Made by a program: the position numbers and the translations under genes. The notes beneath the pieces are model-generated. The model saw only the letters and a program-made list of their open reading frames with translations, searched no databases and had not been told where the DNA came from. From contig JAHQWE010000005.1 in the NCBI GenBank assembly GCA_019633985.1, forward strand, positions 1 to 64,000: a DNA stretch of 64,000 nt, read 5' to 3'. This document shows, piece by piece, positions 52,209-62,121 of this stretch; position 1 is the first letter of the stretch; every line of letters begins with the position of its first letter. Source of the DNA: Acidiferrobacterales bacterium (GTDB lineage Bacteria > Pseudomonadota > Gammaproteobacteria > Arenicellales > Poriferihabitantaceae).

Positions 52209-53465
52209 ATGGACCATTTTGAATATCAGGCTGGCGAATTGTACGCTGAAGCCGTTTCTCTCAGCGAAATAGCCGCGGAAGTCGCAACACCTTGTTATGT
52301 TTATTCCCGTGCTACCCTGGAGCGCCATTGGCGTGCTTTTGATAGTGCGATTGGGGAATACCCCCATCTGGTTTGCTATGCGGTAAAAGCAAATAGCAAT
52401 CTGGCGGTAATCAATGTCCTTGCCAAGCTTGGTTCGGGCTTTGATATCGTCTCTGGCGGTGAGCTGAAGCGGGTGATTGAAGGCGGTGGAGATCCCGCCA
52501 AGACGGTGTTTTCCGGCGTTTGCAAACAGAGATGGGAAATGCGGGATGCCTTGGAGGCTGGGGTCAGATGTTTCAATTTAGAGTCAGAGGGCGAGCTTGA
52601 AACCCTCAGTGCTGTTGCAGCGGAGCTTGGAAAAATTGCACCAGTGTCCGTCCGGATTAACCCCGACGTAGACGCCCAGACACACCCGTACATTTCTACC
52701 GGGTTACACAATAACAAATTTGGGTTACCGGTCAGCAAAGCGTTACCGGTGTATAGACAAGCACAGCAAGATCCGAACATCCTGGTAAGCGGTGTTGCCT
52801 GTCATATCGGGTCGCAATTGACAGAACTCGGTCCCTACAACGAGGCGTTGGGCAAGGTGCTCGACTTTATCGAACAGCTTGCCGGGTAAGGGATACCCAT
52901 CCAGCACATTGATTTTGGTGGCGGTCTCGGAATTCGCTATCACGACGAAACACCGCCAAGTCCTGCAGACTACTGGAACATTCTTCACAGCCAGTTAAAA
53001 GCAAGAGAAATCACAATGCCGATCACGATCGAACCCGGTAGAGCGATTGTTGGCAACGCAGGTGTATTATTAACCGAGGTGAATTTTCTCAAATCCACTG
53101 AGAGCACCCATTTTTGCATCGTCGATGCGGGAATGAACGATCTTATTCGTCCGGCGTTGTACGGCGCGTATCAGGAAATAGTTCAGGTAAAGCAAATCAG
53201 TGAACTCCCTTCCAAAAGTTATAACGTTGTTGGGCCAATCTGCGAGAGCGGTGACTTTTTAGGGAAGAGCCGGACACTGTCGGTACAGAGTGGTGACCTC
53301 CTGGCAGTGCGATCAGCGGGTGCTTATAGTGCAGTCATGTCATCCAACTACAACGCACGACCTCGCCCTGCAGAGGTAATGGTTGACGGAGAGGAGTTCT
53401 ATATCGTGAAGGAGCGTGAGACCTTAGAGAAGTTATATGAGGGAGAAAAGGTTTTACCTTCATAA
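52209..53465 (+). pseudogene. lysA: Diaminopimelate decarboxylase lysA, interrupted by one in-frame TAA
   Basis: LysA converts meso-diaminopimelate to lysine with PLP. The frame starts at ATG 52209 and would give 418 residues, the normal length, but codon 227 (52887-52889) is TAA. The same frame continues without shift or further stop to 53465. All hallmarks are intact: CYAVKANSNLAVI (PLP Lys), SGVACHIGSQL, the Gly-rich DFGGGLGIRYHDE just after the stop, IEPGRAIVGNAG, and GPICESGDF (Cys) with SAGAYSAVMSSNYN. A single base change from AAA or GAA would create the stop. dapF does not follow. It could be a sequencing error, recent inactivation or readthrough. Confidence 0.85.
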
Positions 53466-53652
53466 GTTTTTAGATCTGGTTAGCAGTGGTTGAATTATTT
53501 CTCGTTTAATCATTCTTTTTATCGGCGAGGGTAACAGACAAGTTTTGAACGCTTGGCTGCTTTATCGGGTTGGAAACTGGTGCGACTTTAAACTATCCCT
53601 TTTCTTGTCGGCTTCTATTCCAAAAGTAGGTCAGTAAGACAACCCACCTTAT

Positions 53653-54546
53653 CTACTTATTCCTAACGCCATTCGGCACATGTCCCGTAGGTACAAATTG
53701 TCGAGCTGAATCACAATGACCACTTTGATCATCGAAAAAGATATCGGCATCGAAAGTCTGAAGGAACCGCCCTTTATCCATACCGCCAAGGAAGTAGCTT
53801 TCGTCGATACGAATGTCCCATGCCCGCAAAGTACGTATGACGCGCTCGTGGGCAGGTGCAGAACGCGCGGTAATTAGCGCGGTTCTGACCGGTGAGGAAT
53901 CGGAGCCAAAATGTTGCTGGATATCATGCAAGGCGGAGAGCACTGGTTTGAATGGACCGCCAGGTAAGGGGTCATTAGCGGCTTGTTTTTCCGTAGCAGA
54001 AAAGACCTCCAGGCCATGGTTTTGATATATTTGTTCGGCGACATCTGAAAACAGAACGGCGTCGCCATCAAAAGCAATTTTCAATTTGTCGTGATTAGCA
54101 CGATCATTTCTCGATGGCAAAATGGTAGCGGCGGCGATACCCGATTGCAGAGCTTGACGCACATCTTCCGGGTCTGCTGATAAGAACAATGTAGCACCAA
54201 AAGGAGAAACGTAACGGTAGGGAGACTCACCTCCCGTAAACGCAGCTCGGCTAATGCCGAGGTCATAGTGCTCTATCGAATTGAATACCCTGAGACCGGT
54301 GTCGGCACTGTTGCGCGAAATTAAAACAATCTCAACCATTTGTTCTGCCGATTGATTCAGCGCGAGAAATTTTTTCACCATGGAAAACGCGACACCAGGT
54401 GCAAGAGGTTCGTTTTCATGGGCTATTTGATAATGACAATAGGCCTCAATGCCTTGCTCGACAAACACTTGATGACTTTCTTCCAGATCAAACAAAGCGC
54501 GAGATGAAATCGCGATGACCAGTTTGGTGTTTTTCAGTTTATTCAT
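53653..54546 (-). CDS. 5'-nucleotidase (PF06189-type, cytosolic)
   Basis: From the ATG at 54546 the product has 297 residues. KLVIAISSRALFDLEESHQVFVEQGI, VEIVLISRNSADTGLRVFNSIEHY, LFLSADPEDVRQAL, and FDGDAVLFSDVAEQIY (aspartate motif), followed by PVRTALITARSAPAHERVIRTLR and a final FLGGMDKGRFLQTFDADIFFDDQ, match the bacterial 5'-nucleotidase family related to eukaryotic cN-I. It would dephosphorylate nucleoside monophosphates. It is 13 bases after aroE on the same strand, so it is likely co-transcribed. Confidence 0.85.
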   Translation of the reverse strand: MNKLKNTKLVIAISSRALFDLEESHQVFVEQGIEAYCHYQIAHENEPLAPGVAFSMVKKFLALNQSAEQMVEIVLISRNSADTGLRVFNSIEHYDLGISRAAFTGGESPYRYVSPFGATLFLSADPEDVRQALQSGIAAATILPSRNDRANHDKLKIAFDGDAVLFSDVAEQIYQNHGLEVFSATEKQAANDPLPGGPFKPVLSALHDIQQHFGSDSSPVRTALITARSAPAHERVIRTLRAWDIRIDESYFLGGMDKGRFLQTFDADIFFDDQSGHCDSARQFVPTGHVPNGVRNK

Positions 54547-54559
54547 CGAGTTGGTGTCG

Positions 54560-55414
54560 CTATTGCTTGCGAAGAGAAGCAATCACACTGCTGGTATCGG
54601 GTAGAACGGATTGCCAGACTCTGAACGCCTCGGCGGCTTGTTCGACTAGCATGCCTAAACCATCAACGGCCATTGCTGCACCCTGATCAAGAGCCCATTT
54701 CATAAATGGTGTAGGTTCAGTGGCGTACATCATGTCGTAGATCATGGACTCTGCGTGTATGTTCTCAGCCAGGATTCCGGGAAGCTGGCCGCTCAAGCTG
54801 GATGCGGTGGCATTGATGATCAAATCAAACGCTGATGCATCACTTTCCAGACTACCACCAGTGATGGTGCCCATCGATTGAAAGTTTGCTGCAAGCTGAC
54901 TGGCTTTTTGAGGCGTACGGTTGACGATATGTAGTTTCGATGGTGATGATTGCAGTAGTGGCCCGATTGCGCCTCGAGAAGCGCCTCCGGCACCAATTAA
55001 CAAAATGCTTTTATCTGAGATCTGGAAGCGAATATTGTTTTCGATATCTCTGACCAAACCAATGCCATCAGTATTGTCACCAGACACAGATCCATCGTGA
55101 TGGAATTGGAGGGTGTTCACTGACTCGGCCATTGCTGCTCTTTCTGACAATTTGTTTCCGTTACGTTGGCACATTTGCCAGGCTTCTACTTTGAACGGCA
55201 CAGTAACGTTCAATCCGGCGCCGCCATGGGCTGCAAAGTGACTGACTGCCTGGTCAAAACCTCCGATATCTACTTGGATCAGGTCGTATTCGATCTCTTT
55301 GCTACACTGCAAGGCAAACGACTTGTGGATGACCGGCGATTTGCTATGGGAAACCGGATTCCCCATCAGTGCGAAGTTTTTCTTGGGCGCTTTAAAATCA
55401 AACAGATCGGTCAT
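54560..55414 (-). CDS. aroE: Shikimate dehydrogenase
   Basis: AroE reduces 3-dehydroshikimate to shikimate with NADPH. The 284-residue product has FALMGNPVSHSKSPVIHKSFA (substrate side), GLNVTVPFKVEAW (catalytic Lys), DNTDGIGLVRDI, the NADP motif LLIGAGGASRGAIGPLL with NRTPQKA, and INATASSLSGQLP. The ATG at 55414 is the family start; the frame up to 55558 overlaps the upstream gene's 3' end by much more and is not conserved. Confidence 0.95.
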   Translation of the reverse strand: MTDLFDFKAPKKNFALMGNPVSHSKSPVIHKSFALQCSKEIEYDLIQVDIGGFDQAVSHFAAHGGAGLNVTVPFKVEAWQMCQRNGNKLSERAAMAESVNTLQFHHDGSVSGDNTDGIGLVRDIENNIRFQISDKSILLIGAGGASRGAIGPLLQSSPSKLHIVNRTPQKASQLAANFQSMGTITGGSLESDASAFDLIINATASSLSGQLPGILAENIHAESMIYDMMYATEPTPFMKWALDQGAAMAVDGLGMLVEQAAEAFRVWQSVLPDTSSVIASLRKQ

Positions 55415-56069
55415 CGGTTTTACCTGATGTGGGCTCGCTGATATTTTCGGAGAGTAGAAAGATGGGGTTGTTTGTATAAATTGAAATCGTACCGCTGCCG
55501 ATATTACTGAGCCCAAAAGAAGACAGAGGTAATACATTCTGTGCAGGAGTGATGGCATATTTGCAGTTGCCCTTCATTTCTACTTTCGCGGTTTCTACCG
55601 CCATTAAGCTAAATAGGCCGTGCAATTCAAACAGCCAGTGTCCCGCACTGACGGCAACCACTTCAGAATCAAATCGAACAAATTTTGGGATATTACCTTT
55701 CCCTAAAAATTGAGAGACCTCCCCGAAATTAAAGAGCTCATGGTCTCTCCTCCCACCCAAAAATCCCTCAAGCACCACTTCAATAGCAGTCTTTGGCAGC
55801 AGACCGAGCGCAAATGACAGATCCGAGAAATCTTTTTCAGGATTCAAAGTGATATCCATGGCAATGTGAGATGAGTCTCCGTCGCCGACGGTCACCCCTT
55901 TCAGGCCTTCACGTGCGATTGACCCGCCATCGACAAAGATGACGGGATCATCAAAGACTTTGTTGCTAGATACCAAAGGGCCAACCAAAGTGAATCGAGA
56001 TTGTTCCTGAAATTTTTGGAAGTATTCCGAATGCCGCTTCGAATCTTCAGTTTGGGTGTGAGAGCTCAT
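55398..56069 (-). CDS. Thiamine pyrophosphokinase-like protein
   Basis: From the ATG at 56069 the product has 223 residues. The order of motifs follows the thiamine pyrophosphokinase catalytic domain: VIFVDGGSIAREGL, GVTVGDGDSS (GDfDS), LNPEKDFSDLSFALG (the K/D-rich ExDxTD element), GFLGGRRDHELFNF (GxxGGRxDH), and a C-terminal half with GTISIYTNNPIFLL. The residues between them are divergent, so substrate may differ. It overlaps aroE by 17 bases; why these two are coupled is unclear. It is divergent from the efflux genes. Confidence 0.65.
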   Translation of the reverse strand: MSSHTQTEDSKRHSEYFQKFQEQSRFTLVGPLVSSNKVFDDPVIFVDGGSIAREGLKGVTVGDGDSSHIAMDITLNPEKDFSDLSFALGLLPKTAIEVVLEGFLGGRRDHELFNFGEVSQFLGKGNIPKFVRFDSEVVAVSAGHWLFELHGLFSLMAVETAKVEMKGNCKYAITPAQNVLPLSSFGLSNIGSGTISIYTNNPIFLLSENISEPTSGKTDDRSV

Positions 56070-56192
56070 TTCCGAATCGTTTTGTTTAGGAAGTACTTTT
56101 GTAAAAGTTTGTAAAGTCAGCTTTTTCGCTCCATGCGAAACCTTATAATGATGTCCGTACACTAACAACACCAGTCTTTCATTTTTTCGCGC

Positions 56193-57437
56193 ATGAAGCG
56201 TTTCCTTAAGTTCCTTTTACCACTCCTGATACTCGCAGCGGGGATTGGTGGATATCTCTATCTGAAGCAAACCAAACCTGAGATTGAGTCTGTCGCCTCG
56301 AAAGCGACTCTGCCTGTTGTCGCCGCCCAGCGTATTGCCAAGTCAGCGATTGCTCCGGGATTGACTCTATTTGGCCAAATAGAAGCACCCAGAAACACCG
56401 TGTTAACCGCCGGAATAGCAGCCGATGTACTCGCCGTAAACGTTTTGGAGGGGGACATAGCGGTCAAAGACCAGCCTCTGGTCCTCCTGGATCAAGCAGA
56501 TATCAACCTAGACATTTTGCAGAGACAAGCAGAAGTAGTGGAAATTGAGGCCCAGTTGGAAAGTGATCGAAGCCGGTTTGAAGCGGATAAGGAAGCGCTT
56601 AAACGAGAGAAGCAGCTGGTTGCTCTCAGCAATAAAGCCGTTGAGCGAGCCAGCACTCTGGCCCGTAGCAGCGCAGGCACCGAAGCGACGCTGGATGATG
56701 CCTTGCAACAGGTACAGCAACTTTTACTTGCAGTGACCCAGCGAGAGTTGGCAATCGCCGATTTTGAGTCGAGGCAAAAACTTTGGCGGGCTAGACTGGA
56801 GAAAGCGAAAGCGGTATTGGCTCGTTCGAAACGTGACCTTGAACGCACAGCAGTAAGGGCACCCTTCGATGGCAGAGTGATTGACGTCATGGTTTCTCCA
56901 GGAGATCGAGCTGGATCCACGACCCAGTTGGTCAGGATATATGACGATACGGCGCTGGAAATTCGTGCTCAGGTACCGAGCAGGTATGTGCCGGTGCTGA
57001 GGAATGCCATCGCGGACAAACAATCTGTCAAGGCAGTCATGATTGACAACGCGAGAGAGATACCGCTCACTCTGGTTCGCCTGGCTGCAAGCGTTGTTCA
57101 AGGGCAGGGGGGGGTTGATGCGTTTTTTCGCGCGGCGCCAGGATCGCTTCCTGCACTGGGAAAAACGGTAGAACTCCAACTTGAGTTACCAGCAATAGCG
57201 AACGCGGTGGCTTTGTCACCCGAAGCTTTATATGGCTCAAATTTAGTCTATAGAATTATTGATGGTGCACTGAAAGCACAATCTGTAGAGAGATTGGGAC
57301 AAACGCTTGGCGGGCCGAACGGGGGGCGAATGCTGGTTCGCGGTGATGTTTTCGATACAGGTGATCTGGTGTTGGACTCTCGTTTGCCACAGGCCATTGA
57401 TGGATTGCGCGTAACCATAGAAGGGGAACCAGAGTAA
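56193..57437 (+). CDS. RND efflux membrane-fusion (periplasmic adaptor) protein
   Basis: The 414-residue protein has an N-terminal membrane anchor (about 5-24), then a lipoyl-type half (GQIEAPRNTVLTAGIAADVLAVNVLEGDIAVKDQPLVLLD), a coiled-coil hairpin (about 105-205) and the returning half motif RTAVRAPFDGRVIDVMVSPGDRAG, followed by the beta-barrel domain. This is the HlyD/AcrA-type adaptor of a tripartite pump. Its stop codon overlaps the transporter start by 1 base. Confidence 0.93.
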   Translation: MKRFLKFLLPLLILAAGIGGYLYLKQTKPEIESVASKATLPVVAAQRIAKSAIAPGLTLFGQIEAPRNTVLTAGIAADVLAVNVLEGDIAVKDQPLVLLDQADINLDILQRQAEVVEIEAQLESDRSRFEADKEALKREKQLVALSNKAVERASTLARSSAGTEATLDDALQQVQQLLLAVTQRELAIADFESRQKLWRARLEKAKAVLARSKRDLERTAVRAPFDGRVIDVMVSPGDRAGSTTQLVRIYDDTALEIRAQVPSRYVPVLRNAIADKQSVKAVMIDNAREIPLTLVRLAASVVQGQGGVDAFFRAAPGSLPALGKTVELQLELPAIANAVALSPEALYGSNLVYRIIDGALKAQSVERLGQTLGGPNGGRMLVRGDVFDTGDLVLDSRLPQAIDGLRVTIEGEPE

Positions 57438-60400
57438 TGGCTGTCAGAGGGGCAGCGTCATCGATGCCGGGCCTGGACGCTCGCGGTGGTCTGATCGGTA
57501 TCTTTTCCAATCATCCGGTTGCCGCAAATCTTCTGATGGTGATGATGTTGCTCGCAGGTTTCTGGGGAGTGAGGCAGCTTAACACCCAGTTTTTTCCGAC
57601 ATTTGCCATCGACTATGCCAGCGTGAGGGTAGTGTGGAGTGGGGCAAGTGCAGAAGATGTAGAGGAACTTATTACGACTTCGCTCGAACAGTCTTTGAGG
57701 GAGGTGGATTTCGTCAAACAGATTACATCGACCTCATCGGAAGGTGTGGCATCAGTGTCTCTTGAGTTTCTTGAAGGCACAGACATGGCGAAGGCGGTTG
57801 ATCAGGTTAAACAACAGGTCGATCAGGTTCAAAACCTGCCCGCTGACGCTGAAGAGCCGGTGGTTAGTCAGGTCATTCGCTATGAGACAGTGGCGCGGTT
57901 GATGATTACCGGGGGTCAGAACGTTGCAGAATTAAGACCCCTGGTAAATCGATTCGAGGCGGAGCTGTTGAATCGTGGCATTGCCAAGATTTTTATACGC
58001 GGACTCCCTGATGAGCAAATAGCGATTGAGGTACCGGCGCGCAATTTGCGCGAATTAGGCCTGTCGCTGGACGATGTGGGGCAGCGAGTTGCAGCCTGGT
58101 CGAGGGACGTACCGGTCGGCATTATCGGAAGAGGAGAAATATCACGCCAGCTAAGATTCAGTGAACGGCGGGAGAGCGAGTTAGAGTTCGAGAGTATTCC
58201 TGTTGTTGCCGAGCAAAACGGCCGAAGGGTGGCGCTGGGCGACGTTGCCGAAATTACCCGCAAGCCCCGAGATGGACAGGTATCCATCACTTTTAAAGGT
58301 CAGCCTGCGGTAGAACTCAGACTTAGCCGCACCGAAAACAGCGATAGTCTGGAAGCTGCCAACATTTTGCACACCTGGCTCGAAGATACTCGACCGACGT
58401 TACCTCCGGGTGTGGAAGTGGTCACCTACAACGAGCGCTGGAAGGCACTACAGGGGCGAATCGGGTTGTTGGTTAAAAACGGTGTTGGTGGCCTGGCGCT
58501 GGTGCTCATCATTCTATTTCTATTTATGAATGGCCGAGTGGCATTTTGGGTTGCGGTAGGTATTCCTGTTTCCTTTATGGCATCTCTTGCCGTTCTTTAT
58601 GCAGTGGGTGGTTCGATCAATATGCTCAGCCTATTCGGATTAATAATGGCCCTGGGTATTATTGTTGACGATGCCATCGTGGTCGGTGAAGAGGCCATGA
58701 GTCAATATCAGCAGGGACAAAATCGTGCACAGGCTGCAGAGAATGCTGCGCGAAGAATGTTAGGGCCGGTATTTTCTTCGTCTCTTACTAGTATCGCTGC
58801 GTTTATGCCGTTACTTTTGGTCGGAGGGATTATTGGTTCAATCATGCAAGCCATACCGGTGGTGGTAATTTGTGTCATTATCGCGTCGCTGGTGGAGTGT
58901 TTTTTAATCATGCCAGGTCATCTTACACACTCGTTCCGAAAGCTGGGAAACCGACCAGACACTAGAATTCGTAAACGGTTAAATGCCGCATTTGATCGTT
59001 TTAGGGACTTGCGGTTTCGACCATTCGTGAGCGCGGCGGTGGATCATCGCTGGACTACGCTCTCTGTTGCGATTGCCTTGCTCACAGTGACAGTTGGTTG
59101 GTCTGCGTCTGGCAGAATCGGCTTTCAGTTTTTTCCCACAGCAGAAGCAGATCGCATTTTTGCAAATGTTGGTTTCGTTTCAGGAACACCCTCAAGGGTT
59201 GTACAGAAGTATCTGGATGAAATGGAGTCCGCATTGAGAGAGACCGAAGAAGAGCTGGGCTCTGAGTTTGTCTCTCTGGTGGTAAGCCGTCATGGAGAGC
59301 TGGATGGCGCAAGTGGTCGCGGAGATCACTTTGGCAGCGTCCGCGCCGAGCTTGTCGACCCTGACAGGCGAGAGGTACGCAATCGCGACATTATTAAAGC
59401 ATGGAGAGACCGATTACCGCCTATCCCAGGACGTGAGTTTATGAGTATCGTAGAACCACGCGCTGGACCACCCGGCAGCGATCTGGATATACGCATTGTT
59501 GGTGGCAGTATTCAGCAGGTCAAGGCAGTAGCCGAAGAAATTACCGGCACACTCAGGCAAATCCCAGGTGTTTCTGGTATCGGCGATGACGCGCCGTATG
59601 GCCGGGAACAAATGGTATTGAAGCTCACCCCGGTGGCGGAAGCTCTGGGATTAAGTATTGATTCGATTTCGAGACAGCTTCGAGCGGCGTATGACGGGGT
59701 GAAAATTCAGGAGCTCTCAGATGGCTTCGATGATATCGAGGTTCGCTTAATGCTCCCAGAAAGCGAGCGGGATTCGGTTGCCAGTTTGTCAGAACTTGAT
59801 ATCGTGTTGCCGAATGGCAATCTAGAGCCAATCGGAAATCTGGCAACCGTCGAATTGTCCCGCGGTTTCGAAACCATCAGGCATTCGGATGGCAGATTAG
59901 CAGTGACAGTCACCGGGAGCGTTGATCCAACGGTGGGGAATGCCAATCAGATTCGCAAAGACCTTGAGGCTGAGTTATTGCCTTCCCTTGCCAATCAGTA
60001 CGGCGTGACTTTTGGGTTTGGTGGGCGCCAGCAGGACCAAAAAGAGACGTTAAGTGATATGAAAGTGGGTCTGGTTCTAGCCTTGAGCATGATCTACCTG
60101 GTTCTTTCCTGGGTATTCGGTTCCTACGGCTGGCCGCTCATTGTGATGTTTATCATTCCTTTTGGCGCTGTCGGCGCTATTTGGGGGCACGTTGCGATGG
60201 GAATCGACCTTACCGTCCTGTCTCTTTTCGGCTTGTTTGGGTTGTCAGGGATTGTAGTGAACGACTCCATTATTCTTGTGGTGTTTTATCGAGATTTGCG
60301 CATAAAAGGTATGCGAGCGCGAGACGCTGTGATCGAGGCAGCTTGCCAGAGACTACGCGCCGTACTGCTAACTTCCCTTACGACAGTGGCAGGTCTGACC

Positions 60401-60580
60401 CCATTGCTGTTTGAGACATCACTGCAGGCCCAGTTTCTCATTCCGATGGCGACCAGTCTGGCGTTTGGGCTCGCATTCGCGACTCTCTTAGTGCTATTTT
60501 TGGTGCCTTCTCTGCTGCTCATTTACGAGAATGCAGCAAATCGCTTGAAACCCAAGGAGCCAATTGCGGTAACGATCTAA
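57437..60580 (+). CDS. RND-superfamily efflux transporter (HAE1-like)
   Basis: The 1047-residue protein has twelve helices and two large periplasmic loops. NTQFFPTFAIDYASVRVVWSGASAEDVEELITTSLEQ, SSEGVASVSLEF, LFGLIMALGIIVDDAIVVGEEAM (helix 4 with proton-relay Asp pair), LVGGIIGSIMQAIPVV, QFFPTAEADRIF and LFGLFGLSGIVVNDSIILV are RND hallmarks. It belongs to the branch close to AcrB-like pumps of unknown substrate. No outer-membrane channel gene is nearby, so a TolC-type partner must be elsewhere. Confidence 0.95.
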   Translation: MAVRGAASSMPGLDARGGLIGIFSNHPVAANLLMVMMLLAGFWGVRQLNTQFFPTFAIDYASVRVVWSGASAEDVEELITTSLEQSLREVDFVKQITSTSSEGVASVSLEFLEGTDMAKAVDQVKQQVDQVQNLPADAEEPVVSQVIRYETVARLMITGGQNVAELRPLVNRFEAELLNRGIAKIFIRGLPDEQIAIEVPARNLRELGLSLDDVGQRVAAWSRDVPVGIIGRGEISRQLRFSERRESELEFESIPVVAEQNGRRVALGDVAEITRKPRDGQVSITFKGQPAVELRLSRTENSDSLEAANILHTWLEDTRPTLPPGVEVVTYNERWKALQGRIGLLVKNGVGGLALVLIILFLFMNGRVAFWVAVGIPVSFMASLAVLYAVGGSINMLSLFGLIMALGIIVDDAIVVGEEAMSQYQQGQNRAQAAENAARRMLGPVFSSSLTSIAAFMPLLLVGGIIGSIMQAIPVVVICVIIASLVECFLIMPGHLTHSFRKLGNRPDTRIRKRLNAAFDRFRDLRFRPFVSAAVDHRWTTLSVAIALLTVTVGWSASGRIGFQFFPTAEADRIFANVGFVSGTPSRVVQKYLDEMESALRETEEELGSEFVSLVVSRHGELDGASGRGDHFGSVRAELVDPDRREVRNRDIIKAWRDRLPPIPGREFMSIVEPRAGPPGSDLDIRIVGGSIQQVKAVAEEITGTLRQIPGVSGIGDDAPYGREQMVLKLTPVAEALGLSIDSISRQLRAAYDGVKIQELSDGFDDIEVRLMLPESERDSVASLSELDIVLPNGNLEPIGNLATVELSRGFETIRHSDGRLAVTVTGSVDPTVGNANQIRKDLEAELLPSLANQYGVTFGFGGRQQDQKETLSDMKVGLVLALSMIYLVLSWVFGSYGWPLIVMFIIPFGAVGAIWGHVAMGIDLTVLSLFGLFGLSGIVVNDSIILVVFYRDLRIKGMRARDAVIEAACQRLRAVLLTSLTTVAGLTPLLFETSLQAQFLIPMATSLAFGLAFATLLVLFLVPSLLLIYENAANRLKPKEPIAVTI

Positions 60581-60663
60581 AAGCAGCGATCTTCATGCAG
60601 ACGACAGAATATCCGTCTACAATTGTGTTCAATCAATACGTGAATACAGGAGGATCCTGAAAA

Positions 60664-62106
60664 ATGATAATAGAGATACCACGCCCTGGTAAAAGGGGGG
60701 GGAATAGTTTGACTTCGTGCAAGAGCATGCTGAAATTGGCGGCCGTTAGTCTTGCCTCTTGCGGCTTGTTGAGCTCACCTGCTCTGGCGATTGAATCCTT
60801 CACTGATTCCATTTCTCCCACCGGTTACCTCGCATTTGATAGCAAGAGTCAGGCTCATACAGGTGGATTATGGTACCAGCTGGAAGAAAGCGATTCCCGG
60901 GACTGGTTAACGCGATATACCGAACCTGGCGAGACTCTGGTGCGATCGACCTTGTCGCTGGACCAGCAGTTCACCAACCACCGGTTGCATTTTGGGCGGG
61001 CGGAAGCCAGTGACCAACAGTTCAATCAATTTGGCGTTTCCTTGGGTAAAACCACAGTGCTCGGGTTTAGTGGTGAAGGCAACACCACCAGCAGTATTGC
61101 GCACAGATACAATCACGTTGATCCGTTTCATTTTCACGGTGGCTTGCGTCAAAACTATCGCTACGATGGTGCACACTTCGCCTATCAGTTGAATGCCAAC
61201 AATCAAATTGGGTTTACCCAGACCGTGATCACCGCTCCTGACTTATTTGATCGCACCGTAACCGGATTTGATTGGCAGGGCCGAAGAGCCAGCATGTCGC
61301 TGATGCAAGTTTCGGTAGGTGATGAGGATGCAGGTGTCGCCGCCAGTGGAGTCATGCGGTTTGGCCGCTTGAACGTTGCCGCGGACTACCTGCGAGCCGA
61401 AAATGATGCAACGTTTGCCAGTCTGGCGTTTCAAACTTACTCTCAAGATGGCAAGCGCTTTGGGCTACGTGCAGAGCAACGTCGAAATCCGCTTTTTTCA
61501 GACGCCAACGAAAATCGGGTAACTTTTAGTTTGGCTTTTGATATTCAGTCTGTGCCGCGTTTTAACGCTGAGGAAACAGAAACAACTGAAGACGAAACAG
61601 TTCAAAAAGGAAAAGGCGCAGGTCTATTAATTGGAGCTGGCGTAGTTGGAGCTGGTGTGGCAATCAGTTCAGGTGGAGGTGGCGGATCCGATGGCCGAGC
61701 GCGATTTAGCACGCAACAAGAATCCGCTTTTAACGTGCTGAATAGCATTAACCCTACTTCGGTTCGGCAAAATAGAGAGCATGGCGGATACGTTTATCGC
61801 AATGCCGATGGAAGCTTTTCTTCAACCGTACCGATTCAGGGCGAATTAGCCAGCGTGTCGTTACCCGCCCCGCAGTCTGTTGCGCCTCCAGGAGGCCAAA
61901 CCACGGCAAGCTATCATACTCACGGGGGGTTTGATCCACGATTTGATAACGAAAACTTCTCTCCTCAGGATATTATTTCTGACATTGTATTTGGTCTAGA
62001 TGGTTATCTTGGCACACCGGCGGGTCAGTTTAAGTATCACAACCTTCGCGCCAACACGATAGTAACTCTAGGCGGCCCCGGAACCCTGGCGACGGGATCA
62101 CTCTAA
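60664..62106 (+). CDS. Exported protein: beta-rich barrel-like region plus DUF4329/JAMM-like C-terminal domain
   Basis: The start ATG follows AGGAGG. The 480-residue product has a long signal sequence (hydrophobic core 23-38, cleavage near ALA, 42), a 43-300 region of alternating beta-strand character with Phe/Tyr-rich short strands, a linker with a Gly/Ala helix (318-335) and GGGGGSDG, and a C-terminal domain (about 350-475) that looks like DUF4329. There Glu372 (REHGGYVYR), His418 and His420 (YHTHGG), Ser433 and Asp436 (FSPQD) are arranged like a JAMM metallopeptidase. The domain is best known from RHS-type toxins. Function is unknown; catalysis is inference. Confidence 0.65.
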   Translation: MIIEIPRPGKRGGNSLTSCKSMLKLAAVSLASCGLLSSPALAIESFTDSISPTGYLAFDSKSQAHTGGLWYQLEESDSRDWLTRYTEPGETLVRSTLSLDQQFTNHRLHFGRAEASDQQFNQFGVSLGKTTVLGFSGEGNTTSSIAHRYNHVDPFHFHGGLRQNYRYDGAHFAYQLNANNQIGFTQTVITAPDLFDRTVTGFDWQGRRASMSLMQVSVGDEDAGVAASGVMRFGRLNVAADYLRAENDATFASLAFQTYSQDGKRFGLRAEQRRNPLFSDANENRVTFSLAFDIQSVPRFNAEETETTEDETVQKGKGAGLLIGAGVVGAGVAISSGGGGGSDGRARFSTQQESAFNVLNSINPTSVRQNREHGGYVYRNADGSFSSTVPIQGELASVSLPAPQSVAPPGGQTTASYHTHGGFDPRFDNENFSPQDIISDIVFGLDGYLGTPAGQFKYHNLRANTIVTLGGPGTLATGSL

Positions 62107-62121
62107 GTCGGGTTTGGGGTA

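Noticed and set aside
52890..53465. Second half of lysA as an independent gene starting at 53016
   Set aside because: Same frame as the upstream half, no ribosome-binding site, and it begins in the middle of the PLP-barrel domain.
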